A DNA stretch of 64,000 nucleotides. It comes from Chimonanthus salicifolius. Taxonomy: Eukaryota > Streptophyta > Magnoliopsida > Laurales > Calycanthaceae. Positions within the stretch are counted from its first letter, which is position 1. Each line of letters begins with the position of its first letter. The notes beneath the pieces are model-generated. The model saw only the letters and a list, made by a program, of their open reading frames with translations, had not been told where the DNA came from and did not search any database. Position numbers and translations under genes: made by a program. The stretch covers positions 94,299,064 through 94,363,063 of the forward strand of contig CM023532.1 in assembly GCA_013350335.1 (NCBI GenBank). Direction: 5' to 3'. Of this stretch, positions 35,808 through 47,864 are shown in pieces.

Positions 35808-37867
35808 CCATCATGTTTCATTTATCCCATTTTATTAAACAAAACCCATGGAAATACTTACCAAATTTTCCAAGCTTTTCCTCTTGCCTTTGCTCTTTAC
35901 TTCCTATCTTTCTTAGCCTCCCTTCCTTTGCTGGTTATGCTTGATCAATTGGTAAAAACACCACTGCTGGTTCAGCCAAGAGAAAGAGTTTGGAGAGAGG
36001 GAGAGAGATGAGGATTCTTAGAATTCTTTTGTGAGAAAATCGGCCAAATGGGGTGGTCATCCTCTTTTGTAAATCAGCCACTATGACCTCTCAATTTCCT
36101 CATAAATTCTTGCTCAATTCAAAGGGTCACTTGGCACAACCAAGACACCCATTGGCACCAGCCAATGCAACCATTCAGCTCCCCATGTATCTCATCCAAT
36201 TCCCATGCATTTCCATTTAAAACTTAGCATGGAAGCCACCATAACAAGTCCCCAACGTGTGGGACTTGTTTTGGTTTGTTTGAGACCAAGACACCTCCTC
36301 ATATTCCCTTCAACTCTCTGATTTTACAGCCCCTTTGATTTCCATTTTGACTCACCTAACTCAATGGCTTAACTCACCACATTAAATACCATACATTAAT
36401 TACATTTGAGTCAACCCAACCATTTAATTTAAATGAAACTCATTCCAATCCAACTCAACCTGATTTGACTCACCATTGAGCTCATTTGAGGGCCCACACA
36501 GTCAGCCGTGGTCAATCTTGGTCAACCCGACCCATTGGGTCCCCATTTAGCTCCTTGACCCGTTTATGGGCTGTTTTAGCCATTTGCATTTGGTGTTCAC
36601 ATGTGCATCAAGCATACCCATTTATGCTCCACTTAATTTCCAATCAATTCAGCTTAACCCCATTAAATTTAGGCTCACCCAATGGTCTAATAAGTCCATT
36701 ATGACCCATTGGGTCCAATTGGGTCCTTTGACCCAATTACCCATATTGACCCAAATTGATGTACATTACCCATCCAATCAGATTTGACATTTATAATGTG
36801 CTCATAGGGTCTTAATTTGAGCAATGGGCCCCACTATTTTCTCATTTAACATCATAATTAATAAATTTACCAATCTAGAGGCATTTTCGTAATTATCCAT
36901 CTTATTGAGAAATTGGGGATGTTACATGTGTAGAGATGGAGAGAGAGAGATTGGGAAGATGCAGTAGATGGGTTTCGGCCACAAGTGTAGTTGAGAGAAG
37001 GAGAGAGAGAGGGAGAGAGATGAAAATCTCTTTGTTTCCAAGAGAGGGAATCAGCCTAAAGGGGTGGAGTGTGCCCTTTTGTAAATTAGCCCACAACCCT
37101 CTCCATTTTCCTCATCAATGTTTGTCTTACCAAGGAGTCCCTTGGCATAACCAAGGTGACCCTTGGCTCAAACCAAGAAACCCCTTTGGTTCCCAACGTG
37201 TGCATGGGTTTCCATCCCCTGAGATGAAAACCCTCCATCTCCCACATGACTCACTTGAGATGGAAGTCTCCCCGACTTCCATCTTGACACATTAAAAGTC
37301 TCCTCCACTTCCATGCAACTCGTCTCAACTCATTTATCTCAACTCAACTCTATTTAACTTATTTAAATCAACTCAACTTAACTCAATCCACCTTGACTCA
37401 TTTCCCACTTAACTCAAATGATTTTAATTTCCAACTCAACCTTTGAGCTCGCCCATGGTTAGCCAACCATGCATGTTACCTTAACCACTTGCCAACTCAC
37501 TTGTTGAGGTGGATTTGGGTCCCACTTGGCCATGTCACATACATGCCACCTCACTTGATGAGGTGGATCTCATGCCTTGGGTCTTAAATGGTTATTTGAC
37601 GCAATTATCAAACGTTACCCATTTACTTCTAATTAGTTCATCTATGACCCATTGGGTCCCAATTGGGTAGTTGACCCATTTAATCACACATACCCAATTA
37701 GTTGCAATCAAACTCTATCCATGATCCATTGGATCATAATTGGGCCATTGACCCAATTCTTACCCATCTAAAGTCCATTTCATCTATAAATCTTAAATTC
37801 AACCAATTAACAATTTAAATAGCCAAACTCCAATATATTTATGCATTGAAAAATCCAGGGTGTTACA

Positions 37868-37924
37868 GTTTGAAACCCTACTTTGCTCGATTTTCAGGAA
37901 GAAAATTTCAAAAGAGGGTAATAT
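37868..37924 (+). other. Host A 3' end and polypurine tract
   Basis: Host A sequence resumes after the solo LTR (GTTTGAAACCCTACTTTGCT), as in Host B at 55807, and ends in AAAAGAGGGTAATATTA next to its 3' LTR. Confidence 0.88.
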
Positions 37925-39194
37925 TATAACACCCTGAATTACCATCACTTATAATATATTGGATTTGGTCTATTTTGAATTACAAATTAATTGAATTTAA
38001 GATTAATGGTTGAAATGGACCTTAGACGGGTAATGAGTTGGGTCAATTACCCAATTAATATCCAATGGATCATGGATAGGATTTGATTTGAAAATAATTG
38101 GGTAAATGTAATTAAATGGGTCAATTGCTCAATTGGGACCCAATGTGTCATAGAGGAGATGATTTTAAGGTAAATGGGTAAGGTTAATGTAATTGGGTCA
38201 GCTACCCAATTAAGAGCCAATGCATAAATCCACCTCATCAAGCGAGGTGGCATTGCCATGTGGCATGCATGGAAGCCATCTAGTCAAAGGGCCACATCAT
38301 TAAAGGATATGGCAAGGATGGGACCCACGTGCCATGTAGTGACCATGTAACCACATGCATGGTCGGCTAAGTCATGGTTGACTTGGTCAACCATGAAAGA
38401 GTTCAATTGTGTAAATAAGGCTTGAGTTGATATGAGTTAAGATGGAAGTTGAGGAGACTTCCATCTCAAAGTGAGTTAAGTGGGAGATGGAGGGTTTCCA
38501 TCTCAATGGATGAAGCTCAAAGTACACACATTGGAAGACCAAGGGTATCCTTGGTTAAACCGAGGGACTCCTTGGTTGGACAAATAATAATGAAGAGAAG
38601 TGAGAGGGGTTAGGCTGGTATACAAAGGGACACAACCAAGGGGCTTCTCACACCCCTTGGGTGACTCTATCTCATTGAAACAAAGAGATTTCTCTCTTCT
38701 CACACTCTCTCTCTCTCCATCTCTACTCTCAGAGGATTGATGAAGCGCCAAGGAAGGACAAGGAGTAAGGAGTAAAGACAGAGCAAAAAAATGAAGGAGA
38801 CGGGAAAATGTATGTTTGAAGTTTAAGAACAACGTAGGATTAAGACTAAAGGTGAACCATAGTTTTGGCCAGGGTGTGGCCGAACATATGGGTTTCGTAT
38901 CTGATTTGAAGGGATGACCAAACTATTATAGAGTCATGGGATTGGAAAACCATTTGAGGAATTAGATATGTATTGAAAACCAGCAGCCAAAGGATTGAAT
39001 TTAGAATCATGTTTTGTATGGAAAAGATCCTAGCTTTGGTTAGAGGGTAGAGTAAACTCACTAAGAATTCTATGAATGATACTATCGGATTCAGTCGACT
39101 GAACTGTTTTGTCAGTCTTCTATATTGCTTATTTTACGAATATTTCGTCCACTGAACTGCTGTTGGCTGAAGACAGAAAACAGTTTCTGGGAGT

Positions 39195-39735
39195 TTCAGC
39201 CGACTGAATTTTGTGATTCAGTCGACTGAACATGGGTTGGATTAAATATATGGGATTTATTGGTGTTTCAGCCGACTGAATCTCGGATTCAGTCGACTGA
39301 ACATAGACGTAACGAATAAGTAAAAGGATCAGGCATGTTTCAGCCGACTGAATCATAGATTCAGTCGACTGAATGATTGCTTATCAAACACGTAAATTGT
39401 TGGTTGATGATTCAGCCGACTAAATCCTTGATTCAATAGACTGAATCTATACTTGCAGAACACACAGATGATCTGATCTAAAGTCAGCCGACTGAATCTG
39501 TGATTTAGTCGGCTGAAAGTGGGTTGACCAAGAATACAGAGGGTTTGACTTAGAGTCAGCCGAATGAATCTATGATTCAGTCGACTGAAAGGTTGAGAGT
39601 CAGGGTTGAAACAGTTCCGAGTTGGTTTTCAGCCGACTGAATATTGTATTCAATCGACTGAAAGTCTGCGGGTAAGGCAGAGCACTGTATCTAGGTATGA
39701 TTCAGTTGACTGAATTCTTGATTCAGTCAAATGAA
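39195..39735 (+). repeat. Regular array of eight ~36-bp inverted repeats (CAGTCGACTG type), 72-73-bp period
   Basis: Units start at 39195, 39267, 39339, 39411, 39484, 39555, 39628 and 39701 (steps 72, 72, 72, 73, 71, 73, 73). Each is TTCAGCCGACTGAATC, 3-5 nt, GATTCAGTCGACTGAA with small variation: two half-palindromes that also pair with each other. The 35-38-nt intervals differ strongly, although the first and fifth share a faint GGGTTG..GGG similarity. Degenerate units lie upstream (39088, 39146). Confidence 0.95.
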
Positions 39736-40134
39736 TTGAAAAGTTGATTTTTTATGATGTTTCCAGAAACTTAAGTTTATCTGGAAGGATGTGAGAGATG
39801 ATGGGAACTAGATGGATAATCAAATTAACATATGTATGTGAATGAATTTGTTAAGGTAAAGGGATTTCGGAAAAGGTGTGCGATTGGTTTCGACGTGATC
39901 GTTGAATGTGATCTTCACAAAAACAGTGAGGATAGTATACTGGACTTTGGTAGGATTCCTACCTGATTGAGACACTTTGGATTATATTTATGTTACTGGT
40001 TTTTATCTTAAATATGATGATTTACTATGGTTAAACATATGGTTATGTTTTATGAACATAATTTCAATGATATATGTAACTTCACATGAAATGGCATTTT
40101 GCACTCATTATCTCCTGCATGGCATGGGGAGCGA

Positions 40135-40276
40135 ACACAGGGGAGGAGTCCACATTCCATTCGGTTATTCCGATTAACATATGTGTGAGGAGTCCACACT
40201 CCATTTGGTTATTCCGATTAACATATGTAGGGAGGAGTCCACACTCCATTCAGTTATTCCGATTAACATAGTGGGG
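40135..40276 (+). repeat. ~50-bp tandem repeat, three copies
   Basis: GAGGAGTCCACAYTCCATTC, then GGTTATTCCGATTAACATA three times in the Host A LTR; the same unit as at 31785-31975 on the other strand. Confidence 0.9.
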
Positions 40277-41054
40277 AGGTATAACAGTAACTTGGTGGTA
40301 CATCACAAAACACTGTGGAAGTAATTGGCCAAGAGAACACTATTGATATGATTTGTGTTATGGTTGGATATGGAAGTTGGGTCGGAGATCATTGGCATAT
40401 GACACCTATGACATGACACATGCATTATGATTTTGATATGAGTATCATGCGCTATTTTATATACTATGAGTTGTTTTACAGTTTTGATACGATTTATTTA
40501 TTTTGATTTTATATTGATCCTATGTGTACATAACCCTATTTGGAATTCCTACTGGGTGCGTTGACTAACGCCCTACTTCTATCTGATAGATGATGGAACA
40601 GGAAACGACAAGGACATGGGCACGATGGGAGCCAAGCTTAGGAGTTTGGGCAGATTCATGTTTATGTTCTTAATTTGATTTTGGAACAATGTATTGAGAT
40701 AACTGATATTTTGGGATTGCAATAACTTAGATTATTTTGCTATGGTTTACTAATATTTTGGATATTTAAGTTTCAGTTAATGTAATGGTCATTGGCTTCC
40801 TAGCTTATTAATATCATGGATATGGATAGTATATTATTCATATAATAATTTCACAGATAAATGCAAAGTGTGTGAACTGTTTTGTGGACTTGGTCCATGC
40901 ACACGTAGAGGTGGCCAGTTAAGGGTCGGATTTTGTAAACTCGGACTTAGCTCGCGTCATGACGTTTCCCCGCTCTCTCATACTCTCTTTACTTATAAAA
41001 AAAATTATACTCTAATTTTTCGGCGAGTGAAAAAGGGCGAGGCGTTACAGTCAA

Positions 41055-41337
41055 AATCCTGGTTGGCTTGGGATTTCATTCCCGTTTGAAGTTGTTTTCT
41101 ATTATATATATATATATATATATATATCGGCAAGTATTAAACCGAGAGGACACGCAACTGTCAATTATTGAATAAAAAATTGAATCTATTTTTATCTTTT
41201 CTCTCTTTCTTTTTCTCCTGCCATAGCTACATGCCTTCTTCCTCTTCCTTCTTCTGATCTCGCTGAAGACTCTAAAATTTCGTTACTAGAAGTATGCAAG
41301 ATCTAGAGAGATGGGCGGGGGGGGGGGGGGGGGGGGG
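41055..41337. other. Short segment ending in a (TA)n and a 21-G run
   Basis: Holds (TA)n at about 41103-41126 and G21 at 41317-41337, the latter preceded by AGATCTAGAGAGATGGGC. Purine-rich DNA ending in G just before TGAATAGG fits a polypurine tract next to an LTR. If so, Host A inserted into the internal region of that other element. Confidence 0.45.
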
Positions 41338-43122
41338 TGAATAGGCCCGATTCGATTTTATTTTCCTTTTTTAAACAAATCAATTTAACAATAAGTGCAG
41401 TGGAATAAACGTGAGTGCAAATGATAAATAAGTACATCAAACCATTAAAGCAAACCACACATGCACAACAATATATAGTGTTTCGGTTCACCTGAACCTA
41501 CATCCACTGTTGGACTCACCCTCTCCAGGGCTATCCCAAATCCACTATGTATGGGAGACACACCCAAATATTACAACCTCGTTTTTTATAGAGGTTCAAC
41601 CCAAATGGTCTAATCCTTTACACCTATTTTTTTTTTTAATGATTCGAACACACTTTTCTAATCCACTTTACAATGATTAAAAATAAAGGAAGAAGAAATA
41701 CTTGCCTTGGCCTTATTCGCTCTCCTTTAAACGTTTTCTTCTTTACTCGATCTGTGTGCTCCTTCCATCAGATTAGCTCCATCAAAGTGATTATTGGCAC
41801 AGTAGTATAGGACATAGATATGATTGGTTTTAAAGTCCTATGTGAACACCTTAAGCTTCATCAGAATTGGGGTAGTGATTACCCAACCATCTATGAAAGA
41901 AGATGATGAAGAAGGTGTAAGGGGAGGAGGCTAATAACTCTAGTCACACTGTTATATTTTTCTAATTTGTTCTCTGTGTGTGTTCGGTACATCTTTCATC
42001 CAGCTTGCTGAAATATATAAGATTGTCTGCATTTTTGTAGCCAGTCATGCCCACGAGGCCTCGAGGATTCCAATGAGGCTTCGTGGTGGTAAACATGGAA
42101 AGACAGCTCATAAATGCATAAGTTATTCTGTCTTTCAAACAGATAAAATCCAGCCAACTAAGATGCCACCGTTCATGATAGACAGTTAATTTATCTTAGT
42201 CATCAATCAAGGATGAGATTCATGATTGTAAATCATCTTACATCTCTTTGAGGAGCCTTTCGATTTATATCAAAGACAGCTAGCTCCCCAACGGTTCTTA
42301 TTCAAATCTGTATGAGGTGGCTGATTTGAATTTCTTGGTTATTTCTTGTAACACCCCGGATTTTCAAGATATCAATATACATGAAATTTGCCCATTTAAT
42401 TTATGAACTAATGGATATGGACCTTAGATGGGTAAGGTGTTGGGTCAATGGCCCAATTAAGACCCAACGGTTATGGTATAAGTTTCAATTTAAAGTAAAT
42501 GGGTAAGGTGCATTTAATTGGGTCAAGGTTGTTATTTGGGTCAAAAGACCCAATTGGGACCCAATGGGGAGTGGTTGACTTGGTTGACCACCAAGTGAAC
42601 TCAAGCCTAATTAGGTTGGGACTGAATTAAATGGGAATGCAATCAAGTGAGTGAGTTGATTCTAAAGTGATGAGTGAAGTGAGTTGAGTTGATTTGAATT
42701 AAATTATATGAGTCAAGTGAGTTGGAATGAGAGTTTCATCTCATGGATGAAACCCCCACTTGAAACATTAATGGAGAGGTGGAGAGTTTTGTTTATTTCA
42801 AATTCAAACAAAGGCACACGTTGGAGCGAAGGAAGACATTAGTTTTTCAATTCCCTCTCTCCCTCTCCCTCAAACCTTCTCTTGGCCGATCACTCCTCAA
42901 GACCAAAGACTTAGAGTTTCATCTCAAAGTTCTATCACTCTCACACAAGGCCGAACTCTCCCTCTCTCTCTCAAGTCACAATCTCGGCCAAAGAAGTAAG
43001 AAGGAAGGAGGAAGAGGCTAAGGAAAGAAAGGATTGAAAGAACAAGCAGGAGCGAAAGAAACCGGAGGAGTAGCGGAACCTGTAGGTATTTTGATAAATT
43101 TTGTTTAAAGTAAGGAACCATA

Positions 43123-44176
43123 GGGTTCGGCCATGGTGTATGGCCGAACCCCATGGAAGAAAATTGGGGGATGATTACGGTATTTTAATGGAAAGGAGGA
43201 ACCATAGGGTTCGGCCATAGTGCATGGCCGAACTCCATGAAAGAACGTTGGTTATTAATAATTTTGAAAAGGATGAAAACCATGGAGGGTTATGATGTTT
43301 TAAAAGGATTTAAAAGGGAAGTATTGTTAAAGACATTAGCTATGTATAAAGAATGGAAAGGAAGGGCACAAAGCCAAAGGGTGAGGTTTGGCCATGGTGT
43401 ATGGCCGAACCCCACCAAGTAATATTTATGGATTTAGGGTTTTCTTAGGTATTGAATTACGTGGATTGTTTAATATTTTAATGGGCTTCAAAACATGAAA
43501 ATGGTAGATGCATGTTAAGGGTTTTTTAAAGGACTTTAAAGGGAGGAATACTAATCATTTTATATGGTGTTAAAATGATATTTGGTGAAAGAACCATGAA
43601 CCATGGGTTCGGCCATGGTGTATAGCCGAACACCATGGAAGGTTATCAAAGACTTTGAAGGGATTAAATGGAGTAATATTTTTGGACATAGGTATTTTTA
43701 GATAATGGGGAACGGTGATAAGTTTAGTTGGTTTAAACATGCTAGATGATGATAAAAAAGAATGACTCTAAATACATGGTTAAACTCCATGAAGGGACCT
43801 TGTGCTATGGACTTAAGAAGGGTAAACGATTCAATGGAAAAAAAATGGGATTTAGACATCATAGGGTTCGGCCATGGTGTATGGCCGAACCCCATGAACC
43901 ATTTTGTGGATCAAAGTGTGGGCTTATGTATGCTTAGATGAATGGAATGTTAGCCATGGATAGAAGAATGGCAATATTGTAATTAAGTGGAAATAATGGA
44001 CCATGGGTTCGGCCATGGTGTATGGCCGAACCCCATGGGAAATGTTTAGTGGACTTAGGGTTTATAAATGTTAGATTAAATGAAAAGCAATATGATCTTG
44101 GCTTAAGTTAAAGATCAAAAGAGGGACCAAAAATCAAGGGGGTGAGGTTCGGCCTTGTTGTATGGCTGAACCCCAC
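43123..44176 (+). repeat. Hairpin array, seven dyads (5' LTR of Host B)
   Basis: GGGTTCGGCCAT, GGTGT, ATGGCCGAACCC and variants at 43123, 43206, 43383, 43602, 43863, 44003 and 44145. Intervals 83, 177, 219, 261, 140 and 142 bp, not periodic. Flanks of each dyad often extend the pairing (ATAGGGTTC..GAACCCCAT). Confidence 0.93.
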
Positions 44177-44499
44177 AAAGGTTGGGTTTATGGATTTATG
44201 TTTAGAATGAAAATCAAATGGGACTTTAGTTTGATTGATTTTTGTGTAATAAGGTAACGAGACCTCACAAACGGTGCACGATAGTGAGCGGTTGCCGGAT
44301 TAAGAAGCAAGGACACTTACTGGTCTTTGGTAGGATTCTACCTCTTTGAAAACATGGTTTATATAATATGGTTTATTTGGTTTATTTTGATGAGTCATGT
44401 CTAAAAAGATTATGATCTAAATATGAGATTTAAAATGCTATGATTGGTATAATTGCATAGCATGTGGACTTTTGCATCTCATGCATGGCATGGGAGGGA

Positions 44500-44665
44500 G
44501 GATATGTAACCAGAGGGGCCACACTCCGTCGGGGCGTCCGAAAGACCACTGTGGGGATATCTTGATGTGCATTTCCCATCAAGAGGTAACCAGAGGGGTC
44601 ACACTCCGTCGGGGCGTCCGAAAGACCACTGTGGGGGTACCTTGATGATGAGAATCCCATCAAGA
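44500..44665 (+). repeat. ~80-bp direct repeat in Host B 5' LTR
   Basis: Two copies of GGTAACCAGAGGGGYCACAC, then TCCGTCGGGGCGTCCGAAAG, then ACCACTGTGGGG. Equivalent pairs occur at 48350-48510, 54180-54355 and 58160-58335 in the other plus-oriented LTRs. Confidence 0.9.
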
Positions 44666-45312
44666 GGTTATATGTACTTGTGATGGGTGGGACTCATTGC
44701 ATTTGGCATCATGACATGGCATTGTTTTATATGGTTTTGACACTATGTTATTATATATGATTTGTGCTAACCATGTGTAGACCCTAAATGGAATACCTAC
44801 TGGGCGCGTTGTCTAATGTCCTACTTCTACCCTAGTTGATGACACAGGGAAGGGACGAAACGAGGAACATGATTGGAGCCAAGTTTAGGAGCTTGGATGA
44901 TTAAGTTATATGTTGTTTAAGTTACTCATGCATAATGTATTTGAGTAGCTAGTAACTGGGAATGTAATAGCGTAGATAATTTTGCTATGGTTGAATGGTT
45001 TGTTTGGATATTTAAGTTAAGTTTAATTATGGTAAAAGACTTGAAGTACTTTGCTATCTAAAAAGGAGTAGATTTAGGTTCTATTATAATCCTCAGTTTA
45101 TAATTTAATTTGCATGTATATATTATTATGTGTGAACCGTATTCATGGACTTAGTCCATGCACACATAGGGTTGACCAGCTAAGGGTCGGACTTTAGAAG
45201 TTCCAACTTAGCTCGCGTCGTAACATCTCGCTCTCTATCACTCTTTGTTTATTAAAAAAAAAATAGACTCTGATTTTCGGAAAGTGAGTGAAAAAGGGCG
45301 GGGCGTTACAAT

Positions 45313-45324
45313 TGGTATCAGAGC
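45313..45324 (+). other. Host B primer-binding site
   Basis: TGGTATCAGAGC two bases after the 5' LTR, complementary to initiator tRNA-Met. Confidence 0.95.
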
Positions 45325-45674
45325 GAAACGGGAAGGTTGAATCTTTCGAAGTAAGATTAAGACGGTTTCATGTCTCACTGACAGATAAGAATCCCAACTG
45401 ACCAACTCTTCGGAGTCCGCTGCACGGGGGCCGGATTAATTTACTTCGTTAGACTCAAACTGAAACATTCAATCTGAGAACAACAAGGAATGATAGCAAA
45501 GAAAGTATAATCACAATAACTGGATTTATTAAACATAGCAAATGAGGAGATGCTTCCCCGATATACCCAAATTGAGAAACGAACAAAAGATACTTGGGAA
45601 ATTCCCCAAAACAAAGATTAGTTTGATTAGAACTGCGGTTGTCATTGACATGCTTTTGTTGTTGTGATACAGAT

Positions 45675-45794
45675 ATGTCGAGCAACATAGAGTATACAGA
45701 GTTGTGGGACAAAGGAACCCCTAGCTGTCCTATAGATCTGGTGTCTTCTTCCAACAACTCCAACAGGCCAGACCGCGTTGTGGAAGTTAACATA
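45675..45794 (+). pseudogene. Host B gag start, interrupted
   Basis: Starts MSSNIEYTELWDKGTPSCPI and runs DLVSSSNNSNRPDRVVEVNI to the point where a solo LTR enters. It continues at 49229 but meets a stop after IDVQVGSPRMSK. The first 25 residues match the minus-strand ORF at 24549-24725. About 350 bp separates it from the primer site. I recognise no domain in this N-terminus; calling it gag rests on position only. Confidence 0.6.
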
Positions 45795-47157
45795 TGTAAC
45801 ACCCTGGAATTTCAAAGTTATCATTTTATATGAATTTATTCATATTTACGGAATTGCCATTGTGATATATTTGAGTTGAATTTAAATGGGTCAATGGTTC
45901 AATCAAGACCCAATGGTTAGTAGTTTTGATTACAAAACAAATAAATGGATAAGATGAACTTAAACGGGGCAAGAATCATAATTGGGTCAAATTTCGTTAA
46001 ATGGTTCAAAATGGTCAAATGGGACCCAATGGGTCGAGATGGACATGATTAATCATGGAGTGAGCTCAAAACTTAGTTGATTTAAGTTTTCATTAATTGA
46101 GTTTGGTTTGAGTTGAAATGAATGGTGGAGTTTAGTTGAACAAAACTTATGAGTTGAATTTATTAAGTTACATGAGAGTTGTGACTCAATTTAAAATGTT
46201 TTACATGTTGGTTGCATGAGGCTTTTCATGCATGTAACATCTATTAAAGAGATAAGTGGGGTGGCTGTTTTGAGAGTTACAAATACGAGGTTAACCAAGG
46301 GGCTAGTCATTGGAACATGGAGAGTTTTATTTAAAAGTTGAAACTCCAAGATAGATATTAAAACCAATGGGAGTTACAAAGTGTGTTCACACTTGGAGGA
46401 GGGGAGTTTCATTTCAAGAATGAAACTCTCAAATGGGACATTGATGAGGATCAAATGGGCTGAATGGTGCTGCTGTATTATAGAGTTACAAATGAGGTTT
46501 TGACTTTTAAAATTCAAATATGATAAGACTACACGTTGGAGGGGGGGGGGGGGGGGGGGGGGTAAGGTTTCATTTCTAGATGAAACCCCCATGTAAGATG
46601 ATAATGAGAGGAGGAAGAAAAGGAGAGGTTACACAAATACCAGCATGGGAGACGTTGGAGAGCTTGGGGAGGCTTCATTGCATAGATGAAACCCCCAAGT
46701 AAGCATAAAGGACTTGGGGTTAATATGGGAGTTACATGTGAGGCAAGTTTGGGCTGAATTTGAGTAGTCAAAAGAGGTTCAATTTTCTATCTCTATCTCT
46801 CTCTCTCTTTGCTGTCTTCTACATTCCAAAAGCAAGAACATCATCTGGTTACTGATTTGCAATCAGTCCTTGGTTGATTTCTTTCACCAAGACAAAAGCA
46901 CACTTTGAGCAAAAGGAGTTGGCACCAAGGTTTAAGATCAAAGTTTCCTTTCTCTGTCTTTCTCCCTCAAATCCATGTCATCTGGCTGAAGTATTCCAAG
47001 GAGATTACAGCAAGGTCAGTCTCAGCCCAAAGAACAGTAAGAGAGAAGGAGAGGTTGAGGAAATAAAGGGTCAAGAAAGGAGTCAAAAGAACCGAAGGAG
47101 ACGCGGTGTTCGTAAGTGCATTTTGAACCCTTGTTTAATAGATTGGTTAAGAAAATG

Positions 47158-47864
47158 AGATCTGGCTATCATATGGCCAGATCCATCAGTGGTTTAAATA
47201 TGGGATTATGATGTTTAAAAGTGATAAAATATGGACCATAGGGTTCGGCCCCTTGGATGGCCGAACCCCATGGGAAAACTTGGTGATTTTTATGGTGTTT
47301 GAGAGATGAAATTCATATTATGTATTGAAGTTCTTTTAAAGGATTTTAAAGGGAGATAAGATCACTGATTTTGACCAGTTATTACATGGCTGAATTATGA
47401 GTTTATTAAGCTAAGTACTGATCAAAAAATATGGACAAATATTGGAGGGTTTACATCAACGAAACCTTGGGGTTCGGCCATGTGTATGGCCTAACCCCAT
47501 GGACTGTTTTTGATGGTTATTTGGGTCAAGTGTAGGATGGATTTTTATGTAAACATAATGTGCTTTGATTTAAGAATAAACCAAGTTTATAAATGGATAA
47601 ATGGATCTAAACCATAGGCCATGAGGTTCAGCCAATTGGGTGGGCCGAACCCCATGAAATGGTATGACATTTCATGGAAGTATTAAATGGTTTTGTGAGA
47701 TTTTAAAGGATTTAAAGTGAAGATAAGCTTACTGTTTTTAGGTAACTATGGCTTGGCTGAACCATATTAATACTATGGTTAAATTATGGATTAAAACCAT
47801 GGACAATGGTTGGATTAATTACACCAAGAACCATAGGGTTCGGCCATATGTATGGCCGAACCCC
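47158..47864 (+). repeat. Hairpin array, five dyads
   Basis: A divergent dyad at 47158-47184 (GATCTGGCTAT, loop, ATGGCCAGATC) shows an alternative stem. GGGTTCGGCC-type dyads follow at about 47239, 47469, 47630 and 47836. Single half-sites (GGCTGAA) occur near 47388 and 47755. Confidence 0.88.

Larger units (their letters stand above)
33376..36926 (-). mobile_element. Solo chromovirus LTR nested in the 31057 LTR
   Basis: TGTAACGCCTCGCC..GGGGATGTTACA on the plus strand, 3551 bp. The flanks TGTAT (33371-33375) and TGTGT (36927-36931) form a TSD with one mismatch. Third nesting level: inside a solo LTR inside Host A. Same hairpin subfamily as the 20868 element. GGTAAGTATTTC (reverse of about 35857) sits just before the array in element order. 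Confidence 0.92.
31057..37867 (-). mobile_element. Solo chromovirus LTR in Host A, itself interrupted
   Basis: Perfect TSD GTTTG at 31052-31056 and 37868-37872. After removing 33376-36926 it is 3260 bp, TGTAACGCCCCGCC..CCAGGGTGTTACA on the plus strand. It belongs to the subfamily of Host A's own LTR: both have a CAGTCGACTG unit next to ..TAAGTTTATCTGG on the element strand. Here the rest of the array has been replaced by a CCGTCC/GGACGG array. It carries GGTAAGG (reverse of about 33272) where others have GGTAAGT. Confidence 0.93.
17326..41049 (+). mobile_element. Host A: Ty3/gypsy chromovirus (Tekay/Del-like), 5'-truncated, with nested insertions
   Basis: Once three insertions are removed, the plus-strand pieces 17326-17448, 20329-20867, 28806-31056 and 37868-41049 form one element. 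It has reverse transcriptase, RNase H, integrase, a C-terminal chromodomain, a polypurine tract (AAAAGAGGG at about 37910-37918) and a 3' LTR (37925-41049). The RT-RNase H-integrase order is diagnostic of Ty3/gypsy; the chromodomain makes it a chromovirus. The N gap removed everything upstream. Stops, frameshifts and a changed RNase H catalytic residue make it dead. Every element inserted in it is antisense. Confidence 0.9.
37925..41049 (+). repeat. Host A 3' LTR (3125 bp)
   Basis: TATAACACCCTGAATT..GGGCGAGGCGTTACA; the usual TG start has decayed to TA. Element order: AATTGGGTC/GACCCAAT text, CT-rich tract (38690-38730), one weak GGCC hairpin (38872), the 72-73-bp CAGTCGACTG array (39195-39735), three 50-bp CACTCCATT units, the conserved TGCGTTGACTAACG block (40557), then terminal hairpins (40918-40955). 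Confidence 0.92.
42347..45310 (+). repeat. Host B 5' LTR
   Basis: TGTAACACCCCGGATTTT..GGGCGGGGCGTTACA. It lacks about 120 bp present in the 3' LTR (56345-56475). The breakpoints share AAGGA, so this copy probably suffered a microhomology deletion after insertion. It removed the GTTTCATC..GATGAAAC hairpin kept in the 3' copy. Confidence 0.93.

Noticed and set aside
39195..39735. CRISPR array
   Set aside because: Repeat-spacer geometry looks similar, but it lies in a plant LTR, the repeats are degenerate, spacers show faint mutual similarity, and no cas gene is present.
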